This document shows, piece after piece, positions 1-5,677 of a DNA stretch of 7,423 nucleotides. The notes beneath the pieces were generated by a model. That model did not search any database. It was not told the DNA's origin and saw only the letters and a list, made by a program, of their open reading frames with translations. The stretch comes from Candidatus Bathyarchaeota archaeon (lineage in GTDB: Archaea > Thermoproteota > Bathyarchaeia > TCS64): the NCBI GenBank assembly GCA_016934355.1, contig JAFGTA010000213.1, forward strand, positions 1 to 7,423. The letters run 5' to 3'. A program made the position numbers and the translations under genes. Within the stretch, counting starts at the first letter, position 1, and each line of letters begins with the position of its first letter.

Positions 1-161
1 ATCTTGCCGAACCTGATGCCCTTGTCCTTGGCGAACCGCTGGACTGCCTTGTAGACGTCTGCGCCTGTCGTGAGGCGTATGATGAACTCGCGGCCTCGCC
101 TGCACTCGACTGCGTGGTACTCGGCGGGGTGGCTCGCTTCTCTCTCCCATGTATCCTTCAT
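1..161 (-). CDS. PPC/DUF296-domain protein, N-terminal part only (cut by window edge)
   Basis: About 53 residues are visible, reading leftward from an ATG at 161 and running off the window. After a short hydrophilic lead, residues 25-53 contain REFIIRL, then TGADVYKAV and FAKDKGIRFGK. This matches the opening strand, Gly-Asp turn and first helix of the PPC (DUF296) fold. In plants this domain accompanies AT-hooks. In bacteria and archaea it is usually a stand-alone, probably trimeric protein of about 130-150 residues whose function is poorly known. No signal peptide or membrane segment is visible. The start is supported by a TATA-like box about 30 bases upstream and by the lack of a Shine-Dalgarno sequence, suggesting a leaderless or very short leader. 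It diverges from the small Cys/His gene at 251. The family call rests on only a third of the protein. Confidence 0.72.
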   Translation of the reverse strand, partial: MKDTWEREASHPAEYHAVECRRGREFIIRLTTGADVYKAVQRFAKDKGIRFGK

Positions 162-190
162 CGGTGATCAGGGTTCAATAGTGGCGGCTG

Positions 191-196
191 TATAAA
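191..196 (-). promoter_or_regulatory. TATA box of the PPC-domain gene
   Basis: Read on the minus strand this is TTTATA, centred about 32 bases before the ATG at 161. An archaeal transcription start about 26 bases downstream would fall within a few bases of the ATG, giving an almost leaderless message. No Shine-Dalgarno sequence lies between it and the ATG. The box is inferred from position and composition only. Confidence 0.5.
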
Positions 197-222
197 GCTT
201 GGATACATCTCTGCGTTAACGA

Positions 223-228
223 TATAAC
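223..228 (+). promoter_or_regulatory. TATA box of the small Cys/His protein gene
   Basis: TATAAC is centred about 25 bases before the ATG at 251, the spacing expected if transcription begins at or next to the start codon. The bases just before the ATG are a T-run with no Shine-Dalgarno sequence. This spacing favours the ATG at 251 over the in-frame TTG at 230, which would lie only a few bases beyond the TATA box and so outside the transcript. Confidence 0.5.
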
Positions 229-250
229 CTTGTTAGATGATATCTTTTTT

Positions 251-472
251 ATGAATATAACAGATGATCCTTGCGGGAAGGAAGGTCACTGCGATTGCCC
301 GGTTTTGTTGAGGATGCGGGCGTTGATCGAGGCCGAGGGGCCTCTGGACATGGGTGAGGTGGGCCGTCTCCTAGAATACGTAAAGGCCCGGGAGATGCTG
401 CTGAGAGAGCTTCGGCAGAGGCTGCACCAGAAAGGCATCAGCGACGTGATGTCCAAGAAGATCAAACGATGA
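251..472 (+). CDS. Small Cys/His-cluster protein, 73 residues, unknown function
   Basis: I do not recognise this family. The protein starts with a short segment carrying Cys8, His13, Cys14 and Cys16 (C-x4-H-C-D-C), a compact four-ligand set that could bind zinc or another metal. The remainder is predicted to be mainly helical: a helix around residues 17-28, a Gly-Pro break, then a long charged helix around 33-62 with regularly spaced Leu and Arg/Glu, possibly a coiled coil or dimer interface. The C-terminus is basic (MSKKIKR). There is no signal peptide or membrane segment. I chose ATG 251 rather than the in-frame TTG at 230 because the TATA box at 223-228 would start transcription next to 251. 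A small zinc-binding regulator or adaptor is possible, but that is inference. It diverges from the PPC gene and converges on the CBS gene. Confidence 0.7.
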   Translation: MNITDDPCGKEGHCDCPVLLRMRALIEAEGPLDMGEVGRLLEYVKAREMLLRELRQRLHQKGISDVMSKKIKR

Positions 473-490
473 TAGAAGAATAAGGGAAGA

Positions 491-525
491 AGCTCCGAGG
501 CGGGCGCCTCATTACTTCGGGAGCT
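491..525 (+). other. Nested inverted repeat in the convergent 3' region
   Basis: The outer arms are AGCTCC (491-496) and GGAGCT (520-525). Directly inside are GAGGC (497-501) and GCCTC (506-510), closing on a GGGC loop. This gives 11 continuous pairs on the 5' side and a nine-base bulge (511-519) on the 3' side. It starts 18 bases after the stop of the small Cys/His gene and lies between that gene and the convergent CBS gene. No T-run follows, so an ordinary terminator is not supported. It may be a 3'-UTR structure or simply chance in GC-rich DNA. Confidence 0.3.
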
Positions 526-582
526 GGTCGATCCTGCTCCGGTCTAGCTTCTCCTGACGGGGATGCCTTCCATTACGGGAGG

Positions 583-1011
583 CTAGCTTACCCGCAGGAG
601 CTCCTCTAGGATGCCTAGCTGGGTCGGGTTGGCCTTCACTATGTCGGTGCTGCTGAGGAGGCCGACGATCTTGTCTCCGTCCATGACTGGGAGCCTGTTG
701 ATCTTTCTCTGCGCCATGGTCTTGGCTGCCTCGGCGAGGTCTGCGTTGGGGTCTATGGTGATGACTGGGCTGGTCATGATGTCCTTCGCCCAGACGGTGG
801 CGGGGTCCATACGGGGCCCCACGATCCGTCTCAGTATGTTGGTCTCCGTTATTATGCCGACGGGGCGTCCGCCGCTCACGACGATGACGCTGCCTATCTC
901 GAACTTGTTCATCTTCTGCACCGCCGCGTGAACGGTGTCGTCGGTCTTCACGGTCTTGACGTTCTTCGACATGACGTCTCTCACAATAACTAATCCGCTC
1001 AAAGAACTCAC
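583..1011 (-). CDS. Stand-alone two-CBS-domain protein (142 residues)
   Basis: Two CBS domains fill the protein. CBS1 spans about residues 10-64, opening with VRDVMSKNVKTV and containing GSVIVV and GIITETNIL. CBS2 spans about 74-126, with AKDIMTSPVITI, INRLPV and IVGLLSSTDIV. Tandem CBS pairs (Bateman modules) bind adenine nucleotides or related ligands and act as energy or metabolite sensors. Stand-alone ones are common in archaea, and the partner is rarely known. There is no catalytic or DNA-binding domain and no membrane segment. I use the GTG at 1011 because it gives a few residues before the first domain, and a TATA-like box lies about 28 bases upstream with no Shine-Dalgarno. Starting at ATG 973 would cut into the conserved RDVM motif. 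The gene converges on the small Cys/His gene and has its own promoter. Confidence 0.9.
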   Translation of the reverse strand: MSSLSGLVIVRDVMSKNVKTVKTDDTVHAAVQKMNKFEIGSVIVVSGGRPVGIITETNILRRIVGPRMDPATVWAKDIMTSPVITIDPNADLAEAAKTMAQRKINRLPVMDGDKIVGLLSSTDIVKANPTQLGILEELLRVS

Positions 1012-1036
1012 TCAGAATGGAAAGAGGAGGCATAGA

Positions 1037-1042
1037 TTTTAA
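1037..1042 (-). promoter_or_regulatory. TATA box of the CBS-domain gene
   Basis: On the minus strand this reads TTAAAA, centred about 28 bases before the GTG start at 1011. The spacing predicts transcription beginning at or near the GTG. The bases between are pyrimidine-rich, with no Shine-Dalgarno sequence. Position-based inference. Confidence 0.45.
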
Positions 1043-1055
1043 CGTTTAGTAAGCG

Positions 1056-1072
1056 TGACCGGCTACAGGTCA
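1056..1072. promoter_or_regulatory. Candidate operator: TGACC-N7-GGTCA inverted repeat
   Basis: A perfect five-base inverted repeat, TGACC (1056-1060) and GGTCA (1068-1072), has seven bases between the arms. It lies 14 bases upstream of the proposed TATA box of the CBS gene, where a dimeric regulator could bind. The central bases are part of a ten-base word that recurs in the promoter region of the M23-like gene. The arms are short and chance is a real alternative. Confidence 0.25.
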
Positions 1073-1159
1073 TATCTAGAATTGTTTTATGGGGTCCTCT
1101 GCCCAGAGGTAAATGCGTTGAATCGGTTTTTACTTGGTAATAGAGTGTAGCCTATTCGT

Positions 1160-2311
1160 TTATCCTTGTAGTATTATATCCCCTGTGTCGATGGTCGCTT
1201 CATCGTAGTGAATGAGCTCATTACCTTGGACGAGTGTAACATCGGAGAACCTGCAGGGCAGCGGGTTGTCTCTGAGGTAGACGGCGCCGTCCATGAGCTG
1301 GTAGTGTAGGTGAGAGTAGGTGGTAGCTGCGCCGCTGAACCCTATCCTAGCGATAGGCTGATCCCTCGTCACCGTGTCTCCGACAGATACCTTGACGCTG
1401 CCCTTCAGCAGGTGGAACAGGTGGCTGAACTCGTCATCGTTGTGCCTGATGACGACGTGGTTCCCCGCGATGTCTGCTACCCTGTCCTCGTGTACCGCCT
1501 CGTCCATGTTGAACCGTTGGTCGTAGAGGTCGTCGAGGTGGTCAACCACACTCACCACCTCGCCGCCAGCCGGGGCGTAGACGTCCTCCCCGTGGGTGTA
1601 GAAGCCTGTGACGTCTCCGAAGTGGAAGTCGTAGTTCGACGAATAGTCAGCGGGGCTCATCCGCCTAGTGTTGCCGTCCTCCCCGAGGTGGGTGAAGTCC
1701 AGGGCGAAGCGGCTGAAGTTGGACGCGAACGCGCCGTCTGTGGCTCTCCTGATTAGGGTCATGCTGAACCTCCGGTGATGAGAGTAGAAGTCGTGTCCGT
1801 CAAGTATGGTGACCAGCCCCTTCACTGGTATGGTTAACCTAGCTTTCTGGCGGTAACGTGTGGGCTCTACGACGGTGTTTCCATAGTAGTACTCTATCCC
1901 TGTCTCGGGTTCGCTGAAGGTGAACATGTAGCGCAGCCTGTCTAGTGGCGTCTTCTTGGGGAAGCTGTGGAAGGGGTTGTAGATGTCGTATGTCTCTCTG
2001 CCGTTGACCTCGTACTTTCCGATGGTGTGTATCCCGGGTGTCCCGACGCCGTTGTGGTTCAGGTGCCTGTAAGTGACTAGGCTCCCTGCTTCGTCGTAGA
2101 CCGCGGCTTTGATGAACTTGACTACTAGTTTCCGGTCGGTCAGCCCCTCTATGACGAAATCGAAGCTCAGGTTGTTAGATTCCCTGGCCTCTTCGACGTA
2201 GATGGTTTCCGGCTCGGTGGTGATCGAGACAACTCTTTCCTGTGACTCGTGGTTCGACAGGAATCCCTGTAGACGGGGTTTAACGCCTCTGTACCTTGTC
2301 GTCTCTATCAT
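1160..2311 (-). CDS. M23-family (LytM/Gly-Gly endopeptidase-like) protein with N-terminal accessory domain
   Basis: The C-terminal region (about residues 225-350 of 383) is an M23-like domain: GEDVYAPAGGEVVSVVD (241-257), GNHVVIRH (283-290), FSHLFHLLKGS (295-305), VSVGDTV and the HLHYQLMDG signature (334-342). Asp243, His297, His334 and His336 match the metal and catalytic positions. The first zinc ligand is not canonical: His240 is three residues before Asp243 instead of four, and position 239 is Thr. Residues about 45-150 form a separate, probably beta-rich domain with NPFHSF and LDRLRYMFTF. M23 enzymes usually cut peptidoglycan cross-bridges, which archaea lack, and neither a signal peptide nor a membrane helix is visible. 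The substrate is therefore unknown, and the domain may be catalytically altered. The ATG has GGTGA four bases upstream and a weak TATA box. Local GC is lower than in the right-end genes, so transfer is possible. Confidence 0.82.
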   Translation of the reverse strand: MIETTRYRGVKPRLQGFLSNHESQERVVSITTEPETIYVEEARESNNLSFDFVIEGLTDRKLVVKFIKAAVYDEAGSLVTYRHLNHNGVGTPGIHTIGKYEVNGRETYDIYNPFHSFPKKTPLDRLRYMFTFSEPETGIEYYYGNTVVEPTRYRQKARLTIPVKGLVTILDGHDFYSHHRRFSMTLIRRATDGAFASNFSRFALDFTHLGEDGNTRRMSPADYSSNYDFHFGDVTGFYTHGEDVYAPAGGEVVSVVDHLDDLYDQRFNMDEAVHEDRVADIAGNHVVIRHNDDEFSHLFHLLKGSVKVSVGDTVTRDQPIARIGFSGAATTYSHLHYQLMDGAVYLRDNPLPCRFSDVTLVQGNELIHYDEATIDTGDIILQG

Positions 2312-2333
2312 AGTCTCACCATTAGGCTACAGG

Positions 2334-2337
2334 TATA
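2334..2337 (-). promoter_or_regulatory. Weak TATA-like box of the M23-like gene
   Basis: On the minus strand the sequence is CTATACC, centred about 24 bases before the ATG at 2311, slightly closer than in the neighbouring promoters. The 83-base gap from the upstream UbiA gene leaves room for an independent promoter, but cotranscription with that gene cannot be excluded. Confidence 0.3.
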
Positions 2338-2394
2338 GAAGGTTAGGGAATAGAAGTGTGATCGGCGGCGAGGACCCCTATCGGGTGCCTGCAT

Positions 2395-3294
2395 TCAAAC
2401 ACTTAGAAGATTGGCGAACAGGATCACGTCCAAGCCTATGATGAAAACGAACAAGCCGCTTATCAGCAGAAACGTGTTACTCTCCACCGCCCTCCTTGAC
2501 TCGAAACCAGTAAAAACGCTGAACAGGCACGCGGATAGAGGGGGCAACGACGCCAACGCTAGAAGCCGTCCGTCGACGGCGGGGACGAAGCCTGCTAACA
2601 GGTAAACGGTTACTGAGAACGCCATCGCTAAGCATATGCGCATCATCTTGTCCGCGGTGAACCTCACGGAGAGGTTCCTGATCCCGTTCTCTGCGTCCAC
2701 TCTGTGGTCGGGTATCTCAAGCCCGACGCTGAGCACGAAGCCGTACAAGATCAAGGGCACGGTGAACAACGTCAGGTCGGTGGTGAGGCTTCCCTTGACC
2801 GCCATGTAGCCGATCGCGGGAATGATGAAGCCGGTGCCCACCGCTATCCCGGCTTCGCCGAGCCCCCTCGCCTTCAGCTGCGTCGCCGGGTGCGAGTACG
2901 CCCACCCCATTACGTTGCCAATGAGGGTGAGCGCGAGAACATGCCAGCCGACTCCGCGGCTGACCAGCAACGATGCGAATACAACGGAAGCTACCGAGCA
3001 TAGCCCAGCGACCCGCAGCAGCCAAGGCGCCAGAGACGGTTGTCTTATCAGCACGTTGCTGCCGCCGAAGGGCTTCCAGTTCGCCTGCCTGTCCCGCTCG
3101 GCGTCGTAGTAGTCGTTGCTGTAATGCGTCGAGAGGTCGATGAACAATATGGTGAAGTATCCCAGGGCTGCAGCCCAGAGGTCAACAGGCATGGCGTAAA
3201 CCGCGGCGTACAGCGCCCCGGAGAGGTAGCCGAGGAACCCCCCGAGGACGATGTGGGGTCTGATGACCCTTAGCAGGGCTGCTCCGCGGCTCAT
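2395..3294 (-). CDS. UbiA-family prenyltransferase, MenA-like
   Basis: This is a polytopic membrane protein of 299 residues with about eight or nine hydrophobic helices. The first Asp-rich motif is NDYYDAERD (N60, D61, D64, D68) and the second is DHRVD (D196, D200). These bind the magnesium-diphosphate of a prenyl donor on the cytoplasmic side. KPFGGSNVL after the first motif and YSHPATQLKARGLGE (133-147) resemble 1,4-dihydroxy-2-naphthoate prenyltransferases (MenA), which make demethylmenaquinone. Other UbiA branches (digeranylgeranylglyceryl phosphate, chlorophyll or heme side-chain enzymes) cannot be excluded without a tree. The length is normal for the family. The start at ATG 3294 gives a short cytoplasmic lead before helix 1. 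A second, different UbiA gene begins 60 bases away in the opposite direction. No other menaquinone gene lies in the window. Confidence 0.88.
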   Translation of the reverse strand: MSRGAALLRVIRPHIVLGGFLGYLSGALYAAVYAMPVDLWAAALGYFTILFIDLSTHYSNDYYDAERDRQANWKPFGGSNVLIRQPSLAPWLLRVAGLCSVASVVFASLLVSRGVGWHVLALTLIGNVMGWAYSHPATQLKARGLGEAGIAVGTGFIIPAIGYMAVKGSLTTDLTLFTVPLILYGFVLSVGLEIPDHRVDAENGIRNLSVRFTADKMMRICLAMAFSVTVYLLAGFVPAVDGRLLALASLPPLSACLFSVFTGFESRRAVESNTFLLISGLFVFIIGLDVILFANLLSV

Positions 3295-3326
3295 GCAGTA
3301 TCTATCTGAGCTTTAATTGAAAAAGA

Positions 3327-3332
3327 TTTAAA
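3327..3332. promoter_or_regulatory. Palindromic TATA box in the divergent UbiA promoter
   Basis: TTTAAA is centred about 25 bases before the ATG of the rightward UbiA gene (3355) and is preceded by a purine run, AAAAGA, that could serve as a BRE for TFB. Because TTTAAA is self-complementary it could also drive the leftward gene, with a leader of about ten bases. Alternatively the leftward gene uses the TTAAAG-type element at 3311-3316. Neither start codon has a Shine-Dalgarno sequence. The whole region between the two ATGs is 60 bases, so the two promoters overlap physically. Confidence 0.5.
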
Positions 3333-3354
3333 CTGATACTGTTTCTCAAATCCT

Positions 3355-4251
3355 ATGCAACTCGCGCGGTTGAAGCCCTACCTCGATCTGACGCGTCTGC
3401 ATTTCTTCTTCGTTTGGCCTCTAGTGTTCTGCTCCGGGCTGTTCCTGAGCTTCATCAACTACGGGGGCTTCTCGGTCTGGCTCGTGGTTAAGGCTGTTTT
3501 AATCGCTTTCTTCGGCTTCGAGGCGGGCTTCGTGCTGAACGACTACGTTGACAGGGAGTACGACACACTGGATGTAGACGACCAGCTATCGAGGTACTGG
3601 AGGCCGTTCGGTACGAGGCCCCTGCCCTCTGAGGAATTAACTGTTAACCGCGTTAGGCTTGTGTTCCTCCTGTTAGCGGGTACGGCTTCTGCTCTCATAC
3701 TGTCTCTGCCTTACCCGCACTCGTTGTACGTCCTCGGGATAATGCTGTACAGCTATAGCGTCGAGTGGTTCTACCAGGTGAAGAAGAGAGACCAGAGGGC
3801 GCCCATAGCGCAGATACTGGGGAGAACCGATTTCTCGTTGTTCCCCGTCGCTGGGTACCTCGTCAACGGGCAGCCCGACCTCCTGATCATGGCGTATTTC
3901 CTGTTCTTCTATCCCTACACTCAGGCTCATCTGGCGCTGAACGACATAGTAGACACGGTGAATGACCGTGCCCGTGGGCTGGCTACTGTCCCGGTGTTGT
4001 TCGGGGAGCGGGGTACGAAGCTTTGGATGAGCGGGTTCACGTTGATCCATCTCCTCTTCTTAGCGCTGTTCCTAGGTAAGGTGGGCTCGGTGTACCGCAT
4101 CGGGTTCATGTTAGGCGTGCTAGCGTTGTTGACGTCGAATGTCCTGGTCTGGAGGGGAAGCACGCCCGGACAGTGGATCAAGGCGCTGCCTTTCTTCCAT
4201 CTATCGCTTCTCCTCTACACTCTCTCGATGATACTCCCTCATCTACTCTAG
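3355..4251 (+). CDS. UbiA-family prenyltransferase, second type
   Basis: This is a 298-residue polytopic membrane protein. Asp-rich motif 1 is NDYVDREYD (N62, D63, D66, D70) in the loop after the second helix. Motif 2 is NDIVDTVND (N196, D197, D200, D204), followed by RGLATVPVLFG, a typical UbiA sequence after the second motif. RPFGTRPLPSEELT (83-96) corresponds to the RPLxSG region, but the usual Gly is absent and the loop before it (DVDDQLSRYW) is longer than usual. The overall pattern fits enzymes that join a geranylgeranyl-type diphosphate to a small acceptor. Candidate roles are digeranylgeranylglyceryl phosphate synthase in archaeal lipid synthesis, a 4-hydroxybenzoate-type or a tetrapyrrole-type transferase. 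I cannot choose between them. It differs clearly from the divergent UbiA gene, so the pair is not a recent tandem duplication. Confidence 0.87.
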   Translation: MQLARLKPYLDLTRLHFFFVWPLVFCSGLFLSFINYGGFSVWLVVKAVLIAFFGFEAGFVLNDYVDREYDTLDVDDQLSRYWRPFGTRPLPSEELTVNRVRLVFLLLAGTASALILSLPYPHSLYVLGIMLYSYSVEWFYQVKKRDQRAPIAQILGRTDFSLFPVAGYLVNGQPDLLIMAYFLFFYPYTQAHLALNDIVDTVNDRARGLATVPVLFGERGTKLWMSGFTLIHLLFLALFLGKVGSVYRIGFMLGVLALLTSNVLVWRGSTPGQWIKALPFFHLSLLLYTLSMILPHLL

Positions 4252-4293
4252 GTCGTTGAAGTTTCCAGTAACACGAGTTCCGGCTGATTCCCT

Positions 4294-5193
4294 CTATTCT
4301 TTGTCCAGCCTAGCGTTCAAGACCACAGCCGATATGATGATCGCCGCCGACGCTAGGTTGACGTACGTCACTGGGTCCCCAAGCACGAGGTAGGCGAAGA
4401 GTATGGCGAACAGCGGCACTAGGTTGAAGAAGAGAGCAGACTTGTTGACGCCCAGCGTCTTGATGGCGTTCTGCTGGAAGATGTACCCAAGCACCGACGA
4501 GAAGACAGCCATGTAGAGAATGGACGCCCAAGACTCCATCGAGTACGTGAAGACCTCCCCCAACGCGTTCTCCATCAGCGTCAACGGCGCGAGCTGGATC
4601 AGCCCGAACAGGAACACGTAGCCAGTGACCAGCGTCGAGCTGTACCGGGCTGTCGCCCTCTTGCTGTAGACTCCGTACAGCGAGAAGCACAGCATACCGC
4701 CCAGCATTATCAGGTCCCCCTTGTTGAACTCCAGCCTCAGCAGAGCCGATATGTCGCCGTTCGTCACCGTGATGAGCACGCCGGACAATGCTAGGAAGAT
4801 CAGGCCCACCTTCGCCGCGTTCAGCCGCTCATCCGTGATGTACGCCGCGACGACTGAGGACGTGAGAGGTATGAGGGCGTTAATGGTGGACGCGCTACCC
4901 GCGGAGGTGTAGAGCAGCGCCGTGAACTGCAGCGTGTAGTACCCCGAGACCCCGAGGAACCCCAGCCCCATCAGCAGAGGCACGTCCTCACGCCTCGGCA
5001 CTCGGACGGGGTCCCTCATCCACATGTACGGGAGTATGATCACTGTGGCGAACAGGAACCTGAGGAACGTCAATGTCACAGGCGCGAACTCCCGTAACGC
5101 GATCTTCCCCGCCGTGAACGAGCCGCCCCAGAAAGCCGTCGTCAACGCCATGAGGGCGTAGGTTACCAGTTCACCGCGGCCCTTCCGTGACAT
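4294..5193 (-). CDS. EamA/DMT-superfamily transporter, ten helices
   Basis: At 299 residues this is standard for a drug/metabolite transporter of the EamA type: two repeated five-helix halves, about residues 12-142 and 158-294. Recognisable features are AFWGGSFTAGKIAL in helix 1, LRFLFATVII, ALIPLTSSVVAAYITDERL at the end of the first half, and NLVPLFAILFAYLVLGDP in the equivalent position of the second half. The conserved charged residue after the fourth helix of each repeat is seen (DER at 121-123, GDP at 272-274). Family members export or import amino acids, purines, nucleotide sugars or other metabolites; the substrate cannot be read from sequence. ATG 5193 is preceded by TTTTAAA at the leaderless distance. 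The gene stands alone and converges on the second UbiA gene across a 42-base gap with no clear terminator. Proximity to the sugar-nucleotide operon does not establish a link. Confidence 0.9.
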   Translation of the reverse strand: MSRKGRGELVTYALMALTTAFWGGSFTAGKIALREFAPVTLTFLRFLFATVIILPYMWMRDPVRVPRREDVPLLMGLGFLGVSGYYTLQFTALLYTSAGSASTINALIPLTSSVVAAYITDERLNAAKVGLIFLALSGVLITVTNGDISALLRLEFNKGDLIMLGGMLCFSLYGVYSKRATARYSSTLVTGYVFLFGLIQLAPLTLMENALGEVFTYSMESWASILYMAVFSSVLGYIFQQNAIKTLGVNKSALFFNLVPLFAILFAYLVLGDPVTYVNLASAAIIISAVVLNARLDKE

Positions 5194-5216
5194 GCCAAGG
5201 AATGATGTGTCAGTGA

Positions 5217-5223
5217 TTTAAAA
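5217..5223 (-). promoter_or_regulatory. TATA box of the DMT transporter gene
   Basis: TTTTAAA on the minus strand is centred about 27 bases before the ATG at 5193. No Shine-Dalgarno sequence lies between it and the ATG, so a leaderless transcript is predicted. It sits in a 129-base gap (5194-5322) that otherwise contains no convincing gene. Confidence 0.5.
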
Positions 5224-5322
5224 GTCAGCACCCAGCGATGGAGCCAAATGAACGGCGATGCTTCCCAAAGATATGTATGATGAACGCCGCAGACACATAG
5301 GCGCTGACGCCGAAGCGGAGGG

Positions 5323-5640
5323 CTAGCCTTGGCGCTCGTAGTAGCCTGGGCCCTTCTTTGGGCCGAAGCTTCTGAGGCCCTCCTCTTCGAGCTGTCTGCA
5401 GAGCCGCTCGGCCTCGTCGACGGTTATCTCCTCCCTGCCCCTGAGGTACTCGATGATCTCGTGGGCCTCCTCGTCGCTGTTACAGCGCCTGATGAAGTCG
5501 ACCGCGTTGGGGTCGTATCCCGCGAACTTCCGCTTGGGCTTGGGCGGCTCTACCTCGAACTCCAGGTCGGCCTTGCCTTTGCCCTCCTCCATCTCCTTGG
5601 CGAGTCTTGGGAACCGTTTCTTTAACTCGTCGCGCTCCAT
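5323..5640 (-). CDS. DUF2095-like archaeal conserved protein (105 residues)
   Basis: This is a small, highly charged soluble protein. It begins MERDELKKRFPRLAKEME, has a short low-complexity Pro/Lys linker (EPPKPKRK, 31-38), then GYDPNAVDFIRRC (41-53), a helical segment with DEEAHEIIEYLRGREEIT (56-73) and a C-terminal tail LRSFGPKKGPGYY (89-101). The arrangement VDFIRRC, helical hairpin, SFGPKK-GYY tail matches my memory of DUF2095, an uncharacterised family confined to archaea. I cannot search to confirm it. Cys53 and Cys81 are the only cysteines, so a zinc site is unlikely. There is no membrane segment. The ATG at 5640 has a TATTATA-type box about 28 bases upstream and no Shine-Dalgarno. 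It lies 52 bases downstream of the sugar-nucleotide operon in the same direction, apparently as a separate unit. Function unknown. Confidence 0.75.
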   Translation of the reverse strand: MERDELKKRFPRLAKEMEEGKGKADLEFEVEPPKPKRKFAGYDPNAVDFIRRCNSDEEAHEIIEYLRGREEITVDEAERLCRQLEEEGLRSFGPKKGPGYYERQG

Positions 5641-5664
5641 GTCAAGCTTGGTTGGAGGATCGGG

Positions 5665-5673
5665 TATAATAAA
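5665..5673 (-). promoter_or_regulatory. TATA box of the DUF2095-like gene
   Basis: On the minus strand this reads TTTATTATA, centred about 29 bases before the ATG at 5640. The spacing again predicts transcription beginning at or close to the start codon. It is squeezed into the 52-base gap after the upstream gene, just beyond a small inverted repeat. Confidence 0.5.
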
Positions 5674-5677
5674 GATG

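Noticed and set aside
230..250. TTG at 230 as the start of the small Cys/His protein
   Set aside because: It lies only two bases past the TATA box, so it would be outside the expected transcript. It adds seven residues before an ATG that sits at the leaderless distance.
596..605. Perfect palindrome AGGAGCTCCT
   Set aside because: It lies within the last codons of the CBS gene and is explained by coding for Glu-Glu-Leu-Leu. A ten-base palindrome in GC-rich DNA is weak evidence for a site.
611..931. A plus-strand reading frame opposite the CBS gene
   Set aside because: It is an antisense shadow with no recognisable domain and no promoter of its own. The same applies to the plus-strand frames opposite the M23-like, UbiA, DMT, DUF2095-like and sugar-nucleotide genes.
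512..1033. A 173-residue reading frame on the minus strand overlapping the CBS gene in another frame
   Set aside because: Its product is a low-complexity Arg/His/Asp/Gln-rich string, typical of an out-of-frame reading of GC-rich DNA, whereas the overlapping frame gives two clean CBS domains.
1096..1109. Small hairpin CCTCT-GCCC-AGAGG in the gap between the M23-like and CBS genes
   Set aside because: It has only five pairs with no adjacent T-run on the transcribed strand, so I do not call it a terminator.
1034..1159. Possible tRNA or other small RNA in the gap between the CBS and M23-like genes
   Set aside because: I saw no cloverleaf or conserved T-arm sequence. The gap holds only promoter-like elements and short inverted repeats.
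4252..4293. Terminator between the convergent UbiA and DMT genes
   Set aside because: The 42 bases contain no clear stem and no T-run on either strand beyond a short pyrimidine-rich stretch.
5238..5300. A 20-codon plus-strand reading frame in the gap upstream of the DMT gene
   Set aside because: It is very short, with no Shine-Dalgarno or suitably spaced TATA box and no recognisable motif.
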